Source of the DNA: Flavobacteriales bacterium
Lineage (GTDB): Bacteria; Bacteroidota; Bacteroidia; CAIKAF01
DNA: 42,292 nt
Assembly: GCA_025451295.1 (NCBI GenBank)
Contig: JANWKQ010000085.1
Span: 1-42,292 of the forward strand
Direction: 5' to 3'
A program made the translations under genes and the position numbers. Below the pieces are notes generated by a model that ran no database searches, was not told the origin of the DNA, and was given only the letters and a program-made list of their open reading frames with translations. This document shows, piece after piece, positions 16,014 to 23,474 of this stretch (position 1 is the stretch's first letter; every line of letters starts with the position of its first letter).

Positions 16014-17030
16014 TCAAATATTCCTTATTTTCTTTTCCCATAACCAGGCATGTAACATAGCATCCTCTAAAGAATATTTTGCTTTCCAGTTGAGTTCTTT
16101 TTCTGCCCTGTCTACATTGGCCCAGATCTTTTCTATATCCCCCTCTCTCCTGCCTGTGATCTTATAATTTACCTTTACACTTGTTGCTTTTTCAAAAGCC
16201 TTCACTACTTCCAGCACTGTATTCCCTTTTCCGGTTCCAATATTATAAAATGAAACCTGTAAATCCGATTTTTTGCTGATCAGTTTTTTCAGGGCAGCCA
16301 CATGTGCACCCGCCAGATCACTTACGTGAATAAAATCACGAATACAAGTTCCATCAGGCGTTTCATAATCATTCCCAAAAATATTCAGTAGTGGCAAAAT
16401 ACCGGCTGCGGTTTGGGTAATATAGGGTCCCAGGTTGTTGGGAACACCTCTCGGCAATTCCCCAATTGTTCCGCTTTTATGAGCACCTACCGGATTGAAA
16501 TACCGGAGAATAATACTTCTGAAATTCGGATTTGCTTCAGCAAAATCTGCAATTACCTGTTCGCAAACCTGTTTGGTATACCCATAGGGAGTAGCAGCAT
16601 CTTTAATGGGTGAATCTTCAGTAACCGGTAAATGATCCGGTTGTCCATACACCGTACAGGAAGAAGAAAAAACCAGCAGATACACATTGAACGACTTCAT
16701 TACATTTAATAAAGTAATGGTAGCTCCAATATTATTCCGATAATATTCCAATGGTTTTTCTACCGATTCATTCACACTTTTAAAGGCGGCAAAGTGTATA
16801 ACCGCATCAATTGAGTGGGAAGAAAATATTTTCCGAAGTGCTTCTTCGTTGGTGATGTCCTCGCAGATAAAAATTTGTTTATTACCAGTAATGGCATCTA
16901 CATTCTCATTGATAAAGGCTTCAGAATTGCAGAGGTTATCAATATTGAGCACATCCATGCCGGCCTCATACAATTCAACAATGGTATGCGATCCGATAAA
17001 TCCAGTTCCGCCGGTTACGAGAATGTTCAT
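16014..17030 (-). CDS. galE: UDP-glucose 4-epimerase
   Basis: This enzyme interconverts UDP-glucose and UDP-galactose and supplies galactosyl donors for LPS and exopolysaccharide. It is a 338-residue extended short-chain dehydrogenase. It has the NAD loop VTGGTGFIGSHTIVEL at the N-terminus, HFAAFKSVNESVEKPLEYY, and catalytic Ser in VFSSSCTVYGQP. The YxxxK motif is TPYGYTKQVCEQV, followed by LRYFNPVGAHKSGTIGE, GTCIRDFIHVSDLA and YNIGTGKGNTVLEVV. All are standard for GalE. Its -7 box ends five bases before the ATG. Related exopolysaccharide genes lie about 18 kb away. Confidence 0.95.
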   Translation of the reverse strand: MNILVTGGTGFIGSHTIVELYEAGMDVLNIDNLCNSEAFINENVDAITGNKQIFICEDITNEEALRKIFSSHSIDAVIHFAAFKSVNESVEKPLEYYRNNIGATITLLNVMKSFNVYLLVFSSSCTVYGQPDHLPVTEDSPIKDAATPYGYTKQVCEQVIADFAEANPNFRSIILRYFNPVGAHKSGTIGELPRGVPNNLGPYITQTAAGILPLLNIFGNDYETPDGTCIRDFIHVSDLAGAHVAALKKLISKKSDLQVSFYNIGTGKGNTVLEVVKAFEKATSVKVNYKITGRREGDIEKIWANVDRAEKELNWKAKYSLEDAMLHAWLWEKKIRNI

Positions 17031-17035
17031 TATTA

Positions 17036-17043
17036 CAAACCTA
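17036..17043 (-). promoter_or_regulatory. -7 box (TAGGTTTG) abutting the galE start
   Basis: On the minus strand TAGGTTTG matches TAnnTTTG exactly, with only TAATA separating it from the galE ATG. It suggests a near-leaderless mRNA. Confidence 0.45.
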
Positions 17044-17078
17044 GTGATTTTTTTTAGGGCTGCCTATCCGGTAGCGAT

Positions 17079-17939
17079 TTAATGGTGGTTTTTCTCCTTC
17101 AAATAATTCTTATAGAATCCCGCAAATTTTTTCAGCTTATCCACATTGATCCAATCCACACCAGCATCAAGTAAATATCTCCAGACTTTTTTATTCTCCG
17201 GAGCTGCATAAAATCTTAACTGTTTATTACGTGAATGAGTTGACTCTGCATATATCTTTAATGTCTGTACATCTCTTTGATCAGGATCACCCATACCTCT
17301 ATACTTTAATAGCTTAAAATAAGGGTCACTTCTTCTTTCTATAATAAATAATATATCGGCAGGATATACACTTGGAGACCAATACAAATAATCATGACAT
17401 AATTCATTAGCAGGTCCAAAGCCAACATCAATTTTTACCATTTGCCAATCTTCCTTAATGATTGCTAAATCAGGTGCCTTTCCGGATAAACAAATCTTTA
17501 ACGGAGCCTGTACAATTGAATCGTTTTTATAACAATATCTGGTAATATATTTTTCATATTTACTCAATACAAGTTTTAAATATTTATAGGTACTGTCTCT
17601 GTTTGTTTTAATATCAATCATTAAAATCAATGGATGTTCTTCGGAATATTTGAAAAGGGTATCATTTTCTTTGATCATTCTTACAATCGGATCCAGATAC
17701 ATTTCTTCTATTGTTTTTTTTCCTGATAGAAGCCAGGGGTTATGGGCGACCTTTATCTTGTTCGTCTTATCCAGACAAACATCGATTTCAATACTTGCGT
17801 AACCAAATTCAACAGCTGTATATAAAGGTCGTTGTTGCAGATAATCATTATGCGAATGCCCACATGGAATAGCTGGTTGAGCCAAAAGCTGAAGCCAGAA
17901 AAAGGGAGAGAAAAAGAAAATTTTTGAAATTTTATTCAA
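17079..17939 (-). CDS. Exported PLC-like/GDPD-like phosphodiesterase (HSHNDY type), TTG start
   Basis: This is a predicted secreted TIM-barrel phosphodiesterase of the PLC-like superfamily. An N-terminal signal (KIFFFSPFFWLQLLAQ) is followed at once by CGHSHNDYLQQRPLYTAVE, the HSHNDY motif of the AIM6-like subgroup. FGYASIEIDVCLD supplies the acidic metal ligands. KVAHNPWLL resembles the second catalytic histidine, and PLILMIDIKTNRDSTYKYL is the next acidic strand. The C-terminal AAPENKKVWRYLLDAGVDWI is typical of the barrel's last strands. The 286-residue protein begins with TTG at 17939. An in-frame TAA lies 18 bases upstream and no ATG precedes the catalytic motif. The lipid or headgroup substrate is unknown. 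Confidence 0.82.
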   Translation of the reverse strand: MNKISKIFFFSPFFWLQLLAQPAIPCGHSHNDYLQQRPLYTAVEFGYASIEIDVCLDKTNKIKVAHNPWLLSGKKTIEEMYLDPIVRMIKENDTLFKYSEEHPLILMIDIKTNRDSTYKYLKLVLSKYEKYITRYCYKNDSIVQAPLKICLSGKAPDLAIIKEDWQMVKIDVGFGPANELCHDYLYWSPSVYPADILFIIERRSDPYFKLLKYRGMGDPDQRDVQTLKIYAESTHSRNKQLRFYAAPENKKVWRYLLDAGVDWINVDKLKKFAGFYKNYLKEKNHH

Positions 17940-17965
17940 CTTATTATCAGTATTTTAAATAATTT

Positions 17966-18020
17966 TTGACAAGTTTACTGTCAGAAGACTTGACAATTTA
18001 ACTAACTGGATTTACATTTG
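17966..18020 (+). promoter_or_regulatory. Strong promoter with overlapping candidate operator for the XRE-S24 regulator
   Basis: TTGACA (17990-17995) and TACATT (18013-18018, inside the exact -7 box TACATTTG) are 17 bases apart, an ideal spacing, and the box is 17 bases before the ATG at 18038. TTGACAA occurs twice, at 17966 and 17990, exactly 24 bases apart. An inverted repeat TGTCA-N7-TGACA (17979-17995) overlaps the upstream element. These repeats are natural candidates for autorepression by the regulator encoded immediately downstream. Confidence 0.6.
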
Positions 18021-18037
18021 CTCTAAACTTAACTGCA

Positions 18038-18865
18038 ATGATATACTTTTCTAAAAATATCCAATTACTCCGTAAACGCAAAAAGCGTTCACAGGAAGAA
18101 ATGGCCGGGGTCTTAGGTTTAAAAAGATCCACTTTAAGTGCTTATGAACTGGGCACTGTTGAACCAAGTCTCGAAACGCTGACCCGTTTCTCCAGATTTT
18201 TTAAAATTACCATGGATAAGCTGGTCACCCTTGATCTGGCATCCATATCCGAATTTTACCTCAGTGACCTTGAAAAAGGGTTTGATACAGATATTACGGG
18301 GAAAAAATTACGTATCCTGGCGACCACGATCGATAGTGAGAATAATGATAATGTAGAGTTGGTGCCCATGAAAGCCAAGGCTGGTTATACCGCAGGCTAT
18401 GCTGATCCGGAATATATCAGGGTATTACCAACCTTCCAATTACCCTTTTTAAGCAAGAGTAAAAAATATCGGGCTTTTCAAATCAGTGGTGATTCAATGC
18501 CACCAGTGGCTGATGGGAGCTATGTAACCGGGGAATACGTACAAAACTGGGAAAGCATTAAAAATGGTCAGCCTTATATAATTGTCACCCGTGATGAAGG
18601 TGTGGTTTTTAAGATCATATATAATAAGATCGTGGAAACCCAAACGCTTACCTTATGCAGCACAAACCCCATGTATGCTCCGTATGATGTTCATATTACG
18701 GAGATCATCGAGGTATGGAAATTTGTAAATTATCTCAGTGAAAACCTGGAAATACAGGAAGACAGTGAAAAAGATCTTACCAAAGCCTTACAAAATCTTC
18801 AGAAGGATATACTGCATATGCAAAAGAAGATTGAGAATTTTCCGGGTCAGAATAAGCCTGAATAA
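18038..18865 (+). CDS. XRE-family HTH regulator with C-terminal S24 (LexA/CI-like) domain
   Basis: This is a phage-repressor-type transcription factor of 275 residues. The N-terminal HTH spans about residues 5-62 (NIQLLRKRKKRSQEEMAGVL, then LKRSTLSAYELGTVEPSLET). The S24 peptidase-like domain spans about 110-230. It has the nucleophile in FQISGDSMPPVADGSYV (Ser153) and the general base in EGVVFKIIYN (Lys192), so a self-cleaving Ser-Lys dyad appears intact. A cleavage-site Ala-Gly is less obvious, with KAKAGYTAGYA near residue 115 a possibility. A coiled-coil tail (QNLQKDILHMQKKIENF) could add oligomerisation. No phage genes, recA or umuDC lie nearby. It may be a chromosomal stress or housekeeping repressor. 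Confidence 0.88.
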   Translation: MIYFSKNIQLLRKRKKRSQEEMAGVLGLKRSTLSAYELGTVEPSLETLTRFSRFFKITMDKLVTLDLASISEFYLSDLEKGFDTDITGKKLRILATTIDSENNDNVELVPMKAKAGYTAGYADPEYIRVLPTFQLPFLSKSKKYRAFQISGDSMPPVADGSYVTGEYVQNWESIKNGQPYIIVTRDEGVVFKIIYNKIVETQTLTLCSTNPMYAPYDVHITEIIEVWKFVNYLSENLEIQEDSEKDLTKALQNLQKDILHMQKKIENFPGQNKPE

Positions 18866-18900
18866 ACTACACATGGATTAAACGAATTTTTCCTGATAAA

Positions 18901-19332
18901 ATGGAACTTCAACCTACAGATCTAAGCGGTAAAATCATCAAGGCATTCTACAAAGTGTATAATGAGCTTGGTTTTGGGTTTTCGGAGAAAGTCTATGAAA
19001 ATGCCCTCATCATGGAATTAAGATCCATGAACCTGGTTTGTGTAAAACAAAAACCAGTTAAGGTATTCTACAATGGACAAATCGTAGGCGAATACTTCGC
19101 TGATGTTATAGTGAATGAAGCCATCGTTTTGGAGTTGACAGCAACTGATGCAATCGTAGAAGAATATGAATATCAATTGATCAATCAATTAAAAGCATCA
19201 GAACTTGAAATGGGGCTGCTTCTGAATTTCGGCCAAACACCCCAGTTTAAAAGGAAGGTCTTTACCAACGACCGAAAGAATATTCAACCATTCAAGTTCC
19301 CTGCTCCGCTACCAGTAGTAAAATCCGCGTAA
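18901..19332 (+). CDS. GxxExxY family protein (PD-(D/E)XK-like) with altered active site
   Basis: This small 143-residue protein belongs to the GxxExxY family (PDDEXK_3), widespread in Bacteroidota and of unknown role. The signature is GFGFSEKVYENALIMEL near the N-terminus. Later EYFADVIVNEAIVLELTATD holds the core Asp and the Glu of the nuclease-like motif. In typical members the last motif reads ExK (ELKA). Here the codon ACA gives ELTA, so the catalytic lysine is Thr. The C-terminal part, YQLINQLKASELEMGLLLNFG, is canonical. The protein may be inactive as a nuclease or may bind RNA/DNA without cutting. The gene follows the XRE-S24 gene by 35 bases, and its 3' end runs into short repeats. 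Confidence 0.86.
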   Translation: MELQPTDLSGKIIKAFYKVYNELGFGFSEKVYENALIMELRSMNLVCVKQKPVKVFYNGQIVGEYFADVIVNEAIVLELTATDAIVEEYEYQLINQLKASELEMGLLLNFGQTPQFKRKVFTNDRKNIQPFKFPAPLPVVKSA

Positions 19333-19362
19333 ATCCGCACCATCCGTGTTATCGGTGTTCCA
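19321..19362 (+). repeat. Degenerate 10-base repeats spanning the 3' end of the GxxExxY gene
   Basis: Four consecutive near-10-base units (AAATCCGCGT, AAATCCGCAC, CATCCGTGTT, ATCGGTGTTC) start inside the last three codons and run past the TAA. Similar TCCGYGT-type degenerate runs are, as I recall, common next to GxxExxY genes in Bacteroidota. That association needs checking. The rest of the 132-base gap before 19465 holds only the promoter box at 19453. Confidence 0.5.
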
Positions 19363-19452
19363 TTAAAAGATCACTGCACCACATACTACTTATTAACCTT
19401 CCTACGTTAATAGTTAGGTAAATCCAACATAATCCTAACACTTATACGCCAC

Positions 19453-19460
19453 TATCTTTG
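19453..19460 (+). promoter_or_regulatory. -7 box (TATCTTTG) abutting the EnvC-like gene start
   Basis: TATCTTTG is an exact TAnnTTTG match and ends four bases before the ATG at 19465. The spacing is the same as in the thioredoxin-like lipoprotein gene. Confidence 0.5.
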
Positions 19461-19464
19461 TGAT

Positions 19465-20697
19465 ATGAAGCCAAAAATGGGCAGATACTTACTTATCATA
19501 CTGTTATGTATTTCTACATTTCAGCTATCTTATTCCCAAAGCAAGACCCAGCTTCAGAATAAAAAAAAGAAACTCCAGAAAGAGATCAGCTATACCAATG
19601 AACTGCTCAAGAAAAATAAAAAGAAGCAGGATGCATCCTCCAAACAAATTGAAAAACTCAATACAAGCAGTGAAACCAGGACAGAGCTGGTCAATAATTT
19701 CACGGAAGAATTAAAACTTATAGCCCAGGAGATCAATTTGAACGAAAATCAGGTGATCTCACTGGAAAACCCACTCACATCCCTTAAAAAAAGTTATTCG
19801 AAAATGGTCTTTCAAGCCTGGAAAACAAGAAACACCATGTCAGCATGGATGTATATTTTTTCAGCAAAAAATTTCAATCAGGCGGTACGACGTTATCGTT
19901 ATTATAAACAGGTGAACGAATTGAGAACAATTCAGTCAAAATCGATTGCCTACAACAAAAATGAATTACTGTCAAAAATTGGAATACTGAAAAACTCGAG
20001 AGTGGAAAAAGAAATGACCATAACCGAACAAAGTAATGAGATCGCTTCACTCGAAACGGAAAAAAATGAAAAAGATGTTTTACTCAAAAAACTCAGAAAA
20101 AAGGAAAAAGATCTCAAGGCCCAGGTAAAAAAGCATGAAAAGGAAAGAGATGCACTGTCAACCAAGATCAATTCGATCGTTGAAAAACTTGAACCGGTAA
20201 AAAAGAAAGAAAAAACTACTACTACCAAAACTACAGACAAAAAAAACACAACCACCACTATCAAAAATACCCAGGGAAGTACCAACTCCAATGGTTTTGA
20301 GACTAATAAAGGTAAAATGAGCTGGCCTGTTGCCAAAGGAGTGATCACCAGTAAATATGGAGTACATCAACATCCTGTTCTTGACAAAGTAGAAGTGAAA
20401 AATGACGGGATTGATATTTCAACGGATAAGGGGTCATCTGTAAAAGCAGTGTATAAAGGAACCATAAGCGGAGTGTTCAAGGTAGACGGGTACGAAAATG
20501 TTGTGATCATCCGGCATGGAGAATATTTAACCGTTTATTCGCATCTTTCACAGGTATCCGTAAGTAAAGGCAATGAAGTAAGTACAGATCAGAAGATTGG
20601 AACAGCAGCTACAAATTCTGAAGGTGACACCTACATTAATTTTCAGGTGAGATACGGATCAACCACCCAAAATCCGACCAGTTGGCTCACCAAATAG
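19465..20697 (+). CDS. EnvC-like murein hydrolase activator, M23 domain without catalytic histidines
   Basis: This is a predicted periplasmic regulator of cell-wall amidases. Of 410 residues, the first 25 form a signal peptide (GRYLLIILLCISTFQLSYSQ). Residues 25-265 are a long Lys/Glu-rich coiled coil in two halves around KMVFQAWKTRNTMSAWMYIF, and a Thr/Lys-rich linker follows. The C-terminal LytM/M23 domain begins at MSWPVAKGVITSKYGVHQHP. In active M23 enzymes the zinc ligands are HxxxD and HxH. Here the first histidine is Asn (NDGIDIS), and the last motif reads INFQVR where HFEIR is expected. YSHLSQV keeps one histidine. This degeneration matches EnvC, which activates amidases and does not cut. 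It has its own promoter. Confidence 0.9.
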   Translation: MKPKMGRYLLIILLCISTFQLSYSQSKTQLQNKKKKLQKEISYTNELLKKNKKKQDASSKQIEKLNTSSETRTELVNNFTEELKLIAQEINLNENQVISLENPLTSLKKSYSKMVFQAWKTRNTMSAWMYIFSAKNFNQAVRRYRYYKQVNELRTIQSKSIAYNKNELLSKIGILKNSRVEKEMTITEQSNEIASLETEKNEKDVLLKKLRKKEKDLKAQVKKHEKERDALSTKINSIVEKLEPVKKKEKTTTTKTTDKKNTTTTIKNTQGSTNSNGFETNKGKMSWPVAKGVITSKYGVHQHPVLDKVEVKNDGIDISTDKGSSVKAVYKGTISGVFKVDGYENVVIIRHGEYLTVYSHLSQVSVSKGNEVSTDQKIGTAATNSEGDTYINFQVRYGSTTQNPTSWLTK

Positions 20698-20737
20698 CAC
20701 GAATACTTTCCGGGAAGGTCACTTTACTAAAATATTA

Positions 20738-20766
20738 TTTGCAATAACCTTTTTTTTAATACTTTA
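20738..20766 (+). promoter_or_regulatory. Possible promoter of the Hyf-like operon
   Basis: TTTG (20738-20741) and TACTTTA (20760-20766, one mismatch to TAnnTTTG) are separated by 18 bases. This is close to the Bacteroidota -33/-7 arrangement. It lies 36 bases before the first hyfB-like ATG. The spacing is good but the boxes are imperfect. Confidence 0.35.
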
Positions 20767-20802
20767 CCCGTCTAAATGTATTAAGCGCCCAATTTCAACA
20801 GG

Positions 20803-22812
20803 ATGGATATTCTTATTTTTCAATCCGCGATCCTTTTCTCATTATTGGTGTTTTTCGTTAACATCAGGCTAAAATATTTTTTGGTCTTACTCCCTGTATT
20901 GGCCATTATTGGTGTATCCTCTTATTGGGCAATTGATGTGCTCATTTCTAATCAAACCAAAACCCATTTACTTTCTTTCAATATATCAGAACAAATCTTT
21001 GGGTTTTGGAGCCAGACACCCCACCTGGTTATCGATCAGATCTCAGCTTTGTTCATCCTGATGATCAATGTTGTTTCACTGGGTGCATTTATATATGCCT
21101 ATGGCTATCTGAAAAAATATCTGGCCTTAAAAAGTCCCTTGGGGATGAGTATGCATTATTTTTCTTTTTTCCTTGTTTACATTTCCATGTTGTTGATCAC
21201 GATGATGCGGGAAGGCTTCATGTTCCTGTTCGTATGGGAATTGATGACTTTGTCTGCCTATCTCATGGTTGCCTTTCACGGCGAAAAGGAAAATATTAGA
21301 AAAGTGGCTATCAATTATCTGATGCAAATGCACCTTGGTTTTCTCTTCCTTTTAGCCGGGTTTTTGATCGTTAATAAAGAAACGGGGATTTGGGGATTTG
21401 AAGCCCTCGAAGTTTATTTTGCGAGTCATGATAACTATCTTGTATTCCTACTGTTCTTTGTTGGGTTTGGGGTAAAAGCCGGGCTCATTCCTTTCCATAC
21501 CTGGTTACCACATGCTCACCCGGCTGCCCCTGCGTATGTTTCGGCCACCATGAGCGGGGTCATCGTTAAAATGGGAGTATATGGGGTATTGAGGGTGCTT
21601 ACCCATGTTCAATCACAGTTATTCGAAATCGGATTAACCATGCTGATTGTTTCTTTGGTAACGATTTTGTTCTCCATTTCGATGGCCGTCTTTCAGCGGG
21701 ATTTAAAAAAACTACTCGCCTATTCTACCATCGAGAATATTGGTATTATTTTTCTCGGGATCTCACTTTCCATATTGGGCCGGGCTTATAACGTTCAGGC
21801 TTTAGCTGTATTAGCAATGATGGGCACTTTATTCCATGTATTAAATCATTCATTGTATAAATCCATGTTATTTATGCTTTGCGGAAATATTGAAAAGATC
21901 ACCAATACAAGAAACATCAACGAATTGGGAGGATTGGCAAAAAAGATGCCTTTTACAACTGCATTCTTCTTACTTGGCAGTCTGGCTTTATGCGCTCTTC
22001 CTCCATTTAATGGTTTTGTGGGTGAATTTTTGATATATAAAGGTATATACCGTGCAATTGCTGATGGGGGCTTTTTCATTTCAATTGTTGCCATTGTGTC
22101 GATCATTTTTATGGCACTTTCCGGTGGGATCTGTATATATGCCATGACCAAAGCCTTTGGCCTTTCATTTTTGGGTAGCAGCCGAAAACCATTTCCAGAA
22201 CCTTTGCATGAACCGTCAAAATCCATGTTTTTTCCTGCATTCCTGAATACAATATTGATACTTGCGATTGGACTTGCCCCTGTACTTATTCTTCCACAAC
22301 TCCAGGAAACCCTTAGCGCATTTAAGTTTATTCCCAAAAGCAGTCAGGTTTATCAAGTGCAAACAGCCGTCTTCCAGAAATTTGGATTACTCAGTCTTAT
22401 CCTCATTACGCTGTTTTTCCTGGTTTATTTGGTCAGATATCTTCAACAAAAAAGAGTACAGGTAATGCATGGACCTACCTGGGGCTGTGGTTATGAAGCC
22501 GGCGATGCCAAACATCAATATACTTCCACTTCCTATTCTAAGTCGATGCAAAATATTGTAAGTCCATTGCTGCAGGAGACAAACACATATCAGTCGTTCG
22601 AGGAAGAAGAAATTTTTCCAGGTGAAAGAAAATATCAAACCACTGTAAAAGATCGTTTGGAGGAGTCTGTCATACTAAGGCCTATCAACTACCTATTAAA
22701 TAGAATACCAAAATTGGGGCTGGCACAAACTGGAAGGATACAACATTATCTTATTTACCCAATGGCTTTTCTTTTGCTTATTGCCCTTTTATCCGCGTTT
22801 GGGATCATTTAA
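20803..22812 (+). CDS. HyfB-like proton antiporter subunit, copy 1
   Basis: This is an inner-membrane subunit of the NuoL/MrpA antiporter superfamily, 669 residues with about 16 hydrophobic segments. Transport signatures include the membrane Glu in FLFVWELMTLSAY (about Glu146). The Lys loop GFGVKAGLIPFHTWLPHAH and ATMSGVIVKMGVYGVLR follow, then RDLKKLLAYSTIENIGII and LFHVLNHSLYKSMLFM. A hydrophilic C-terminal part with VMHGPTWGCGYEAGDAKHQY and EEEIFPGERKYQ is typical of HyfB/HycC rather than NuoL. It starts an operon-like block running to at least 30749. A second, similar hyfB-like gene follows at 23475, so the complex may contain two HyfB-type pumps or use them alternatively. Confidence 0.92.
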   Translation: MDILIFQSAILFSLLVFFVNIRLKYFLVLLPVLAIIGVSSYWAIDVLISNQTKTHLLSFNISEQIFGFWSQTPHLVIDQISALFILMINVVSLGAFIYAYGYLKKYLALKSPLGMSMHYFSFFLVYISMLLITMMREGFMFLFVWELMTLSAYLMVAFHGEKENIRKVAINYLMQMHLGFLFLLAGFLIVNKETGIWGFEALEVYFASHDNYLVFLLFFVGFGVKAGLIPFHTWLPHAHPAAPAYVSATMSGVIVKMGVYGVLRVLTHVQSQLFEIGLTMLIVSLVTILFSISMAVFQRDLKKLLAYSTIENIGIIFLGISLSILGRAYNVQALAVLAMMGTLFHVLNHSLYKSMLFMLCGNIEKITNTRNINELGGLAKKMPFTTAFFLLGSLALCALPPFNGFVGEFLIYKGIYRAIADGGFFISIVAIVSIIFMALSGGICIYAMTKAFGLSFLGSSRKPFPEPLHEPSKSMFFPAFLNTILILAIGLAPVLILPQLQETLSAFKFIPKSSQVYQVQTAVFQKFGLLSLILITLFFLVYLVRYLQQKRVQVMHGPTWGCGYEAGDAKHQYTSTSYSKSMQNIVSPLLQETNTYQSFEEEEIFPGERKYQTTVKDRLEESVILRPINYLLNRIPKLGLAQTGRIQHYLIYPMAFLLLIALLSAFGII

Positions 22813-22882
22813 AATTAAGATCCAAATAAATTTCCTGAAGTGTATTCATCAAAGCATCACCAATTGATGGATGTGGCCATAT
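22805..22882 (-). pseudogene. Possible short remnant resembling a disulfide-oxidoreductase C-terminus
   Basis: In the 238-base gap after the first hyfB-like gene, the minus strand reads IWPHPSIGDALMNTLQEI and continues to a stop (TGA at 22807-22805). An in-frame TGA lies directly before it. The HPS-x-x-DAL pattern recalls the HPTxxEAL end of dihydrolipoamide-dehydrogenase-like proteins. A second open stretch, IIDPFSLSKLWERLIIDTLN, occurs in another frame further upstream (about 22908-23005). Both could be chance. If real, they are decayed pieces of a gene that once separated the two hyfB copies. Otherwise I see only AT-rich sequence and a promoter box here. Confidence 0.2.
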
Positions 22883-23012
22883 TCAGATTAATTTTTTTTT
22901 TAGAATTTAACCATTCAACAGATTCAATGTATCAATAATCAGCCTCTCCCATAATTTACTCAATGAAAAGGGGTCAATGATAAAAGGTGTATACAGTGTT
23001 TGTTTTATAATT

Positions 23013-23020
23013 TACCTTTG
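23013..23020 (+). promoter_or_regulatory. -7 box (TACCTTTG) before the small secreted protein gene
   Basis: TACCTTTG matches TAnnTTTG exactly and lies 30 bases before the ATG at 23051. It could also drive the second hyfB-like gene and everything after it. Confidence 0.45.
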
Positions 23021-23050
23021 TGTTGCAATTTTATCACAGCGATAGAACAA

Positions 23051-23398
23051 ATGAAAAAGGCAGTTTCAATATTCATACTTTGTTGCATCTTCATCGGCAG
23101 CTTTTATGCCCAGAAGGCTCATTCAGGATTATGGATACAACATGCCAGTATTCAAAGTACAGTGCCAGGTTCAGGGGATCCTAACTGTAATAAAAGTCCA
23201 ATCTTTACCGAAATTTCATCCGAAAAGGAAGACTCGGAATCCAAAATGACGATTGAAGCGTTTTGTACCTCCGCAGGACATTTCCATCTCCGTTCAGAAT
23301 TTAAACAAAGTTCAAATATTCTAAATGAATATTCCGATGATCACCTGATCCGGAATTCCATTCCGCTGTTTATCAAAAACAGAAATATCCTTATCTGA
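23051..23398 (+). CDS. Small secreted protein between the two hyfB-like genes
   Basis: No family is recognised. I start it at 23051, where MKKAVSIFILCCIFIGSFYAQ is a clear signal peptide. The ORF-track start at 23000 would place 17 unrelated residues before it and overlaps the -7 box. The 115-residue product has no membrane segment after the signal. It contains QHASIQSTVPGSGDPNCNKS, EKEDSESKMTIEAFCTSAGH and a basic end, IPLFIKNRNILI. Two cysteines in the mature part could pair. It is inserted between tandem hyfB paralogues and faces the same way, but nothing ties it functionally to the complex. A moderate chance remains that it is a decayed or spurious ORF. Confidence 0.5.
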   Translation: MKKAVSIFILCCIFIGSFYAQKAHSGLWIQHASIQSTVPGSGDPNCNKSPIFTEISSEKEDSESKMTIEAFCTSAGHFHLRSEFKQSSNILNEYSDDHLIRNSIPLFIKNRNILI

Positions 23399-23474
23399 TT
23401 TTCAAGTTACAGCATTCAACTTTCTGATTTATTAATTACTGTTTAATATTATTTAAAATAAGTATTGTTTTCCT

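Noticed and set aside
18038-19332. Prophage or toxin-antitoxin island
   Set aside because: Only a CI-like regulator and a GxxExxY gene are present. No integrase, att repeats, phage structural genes or toxin fold were seen.
19321-19362. CRISPR array
   Set aside because: Units are about 10 bases, contiguous and degenerate, with no spacers and no cas genes.
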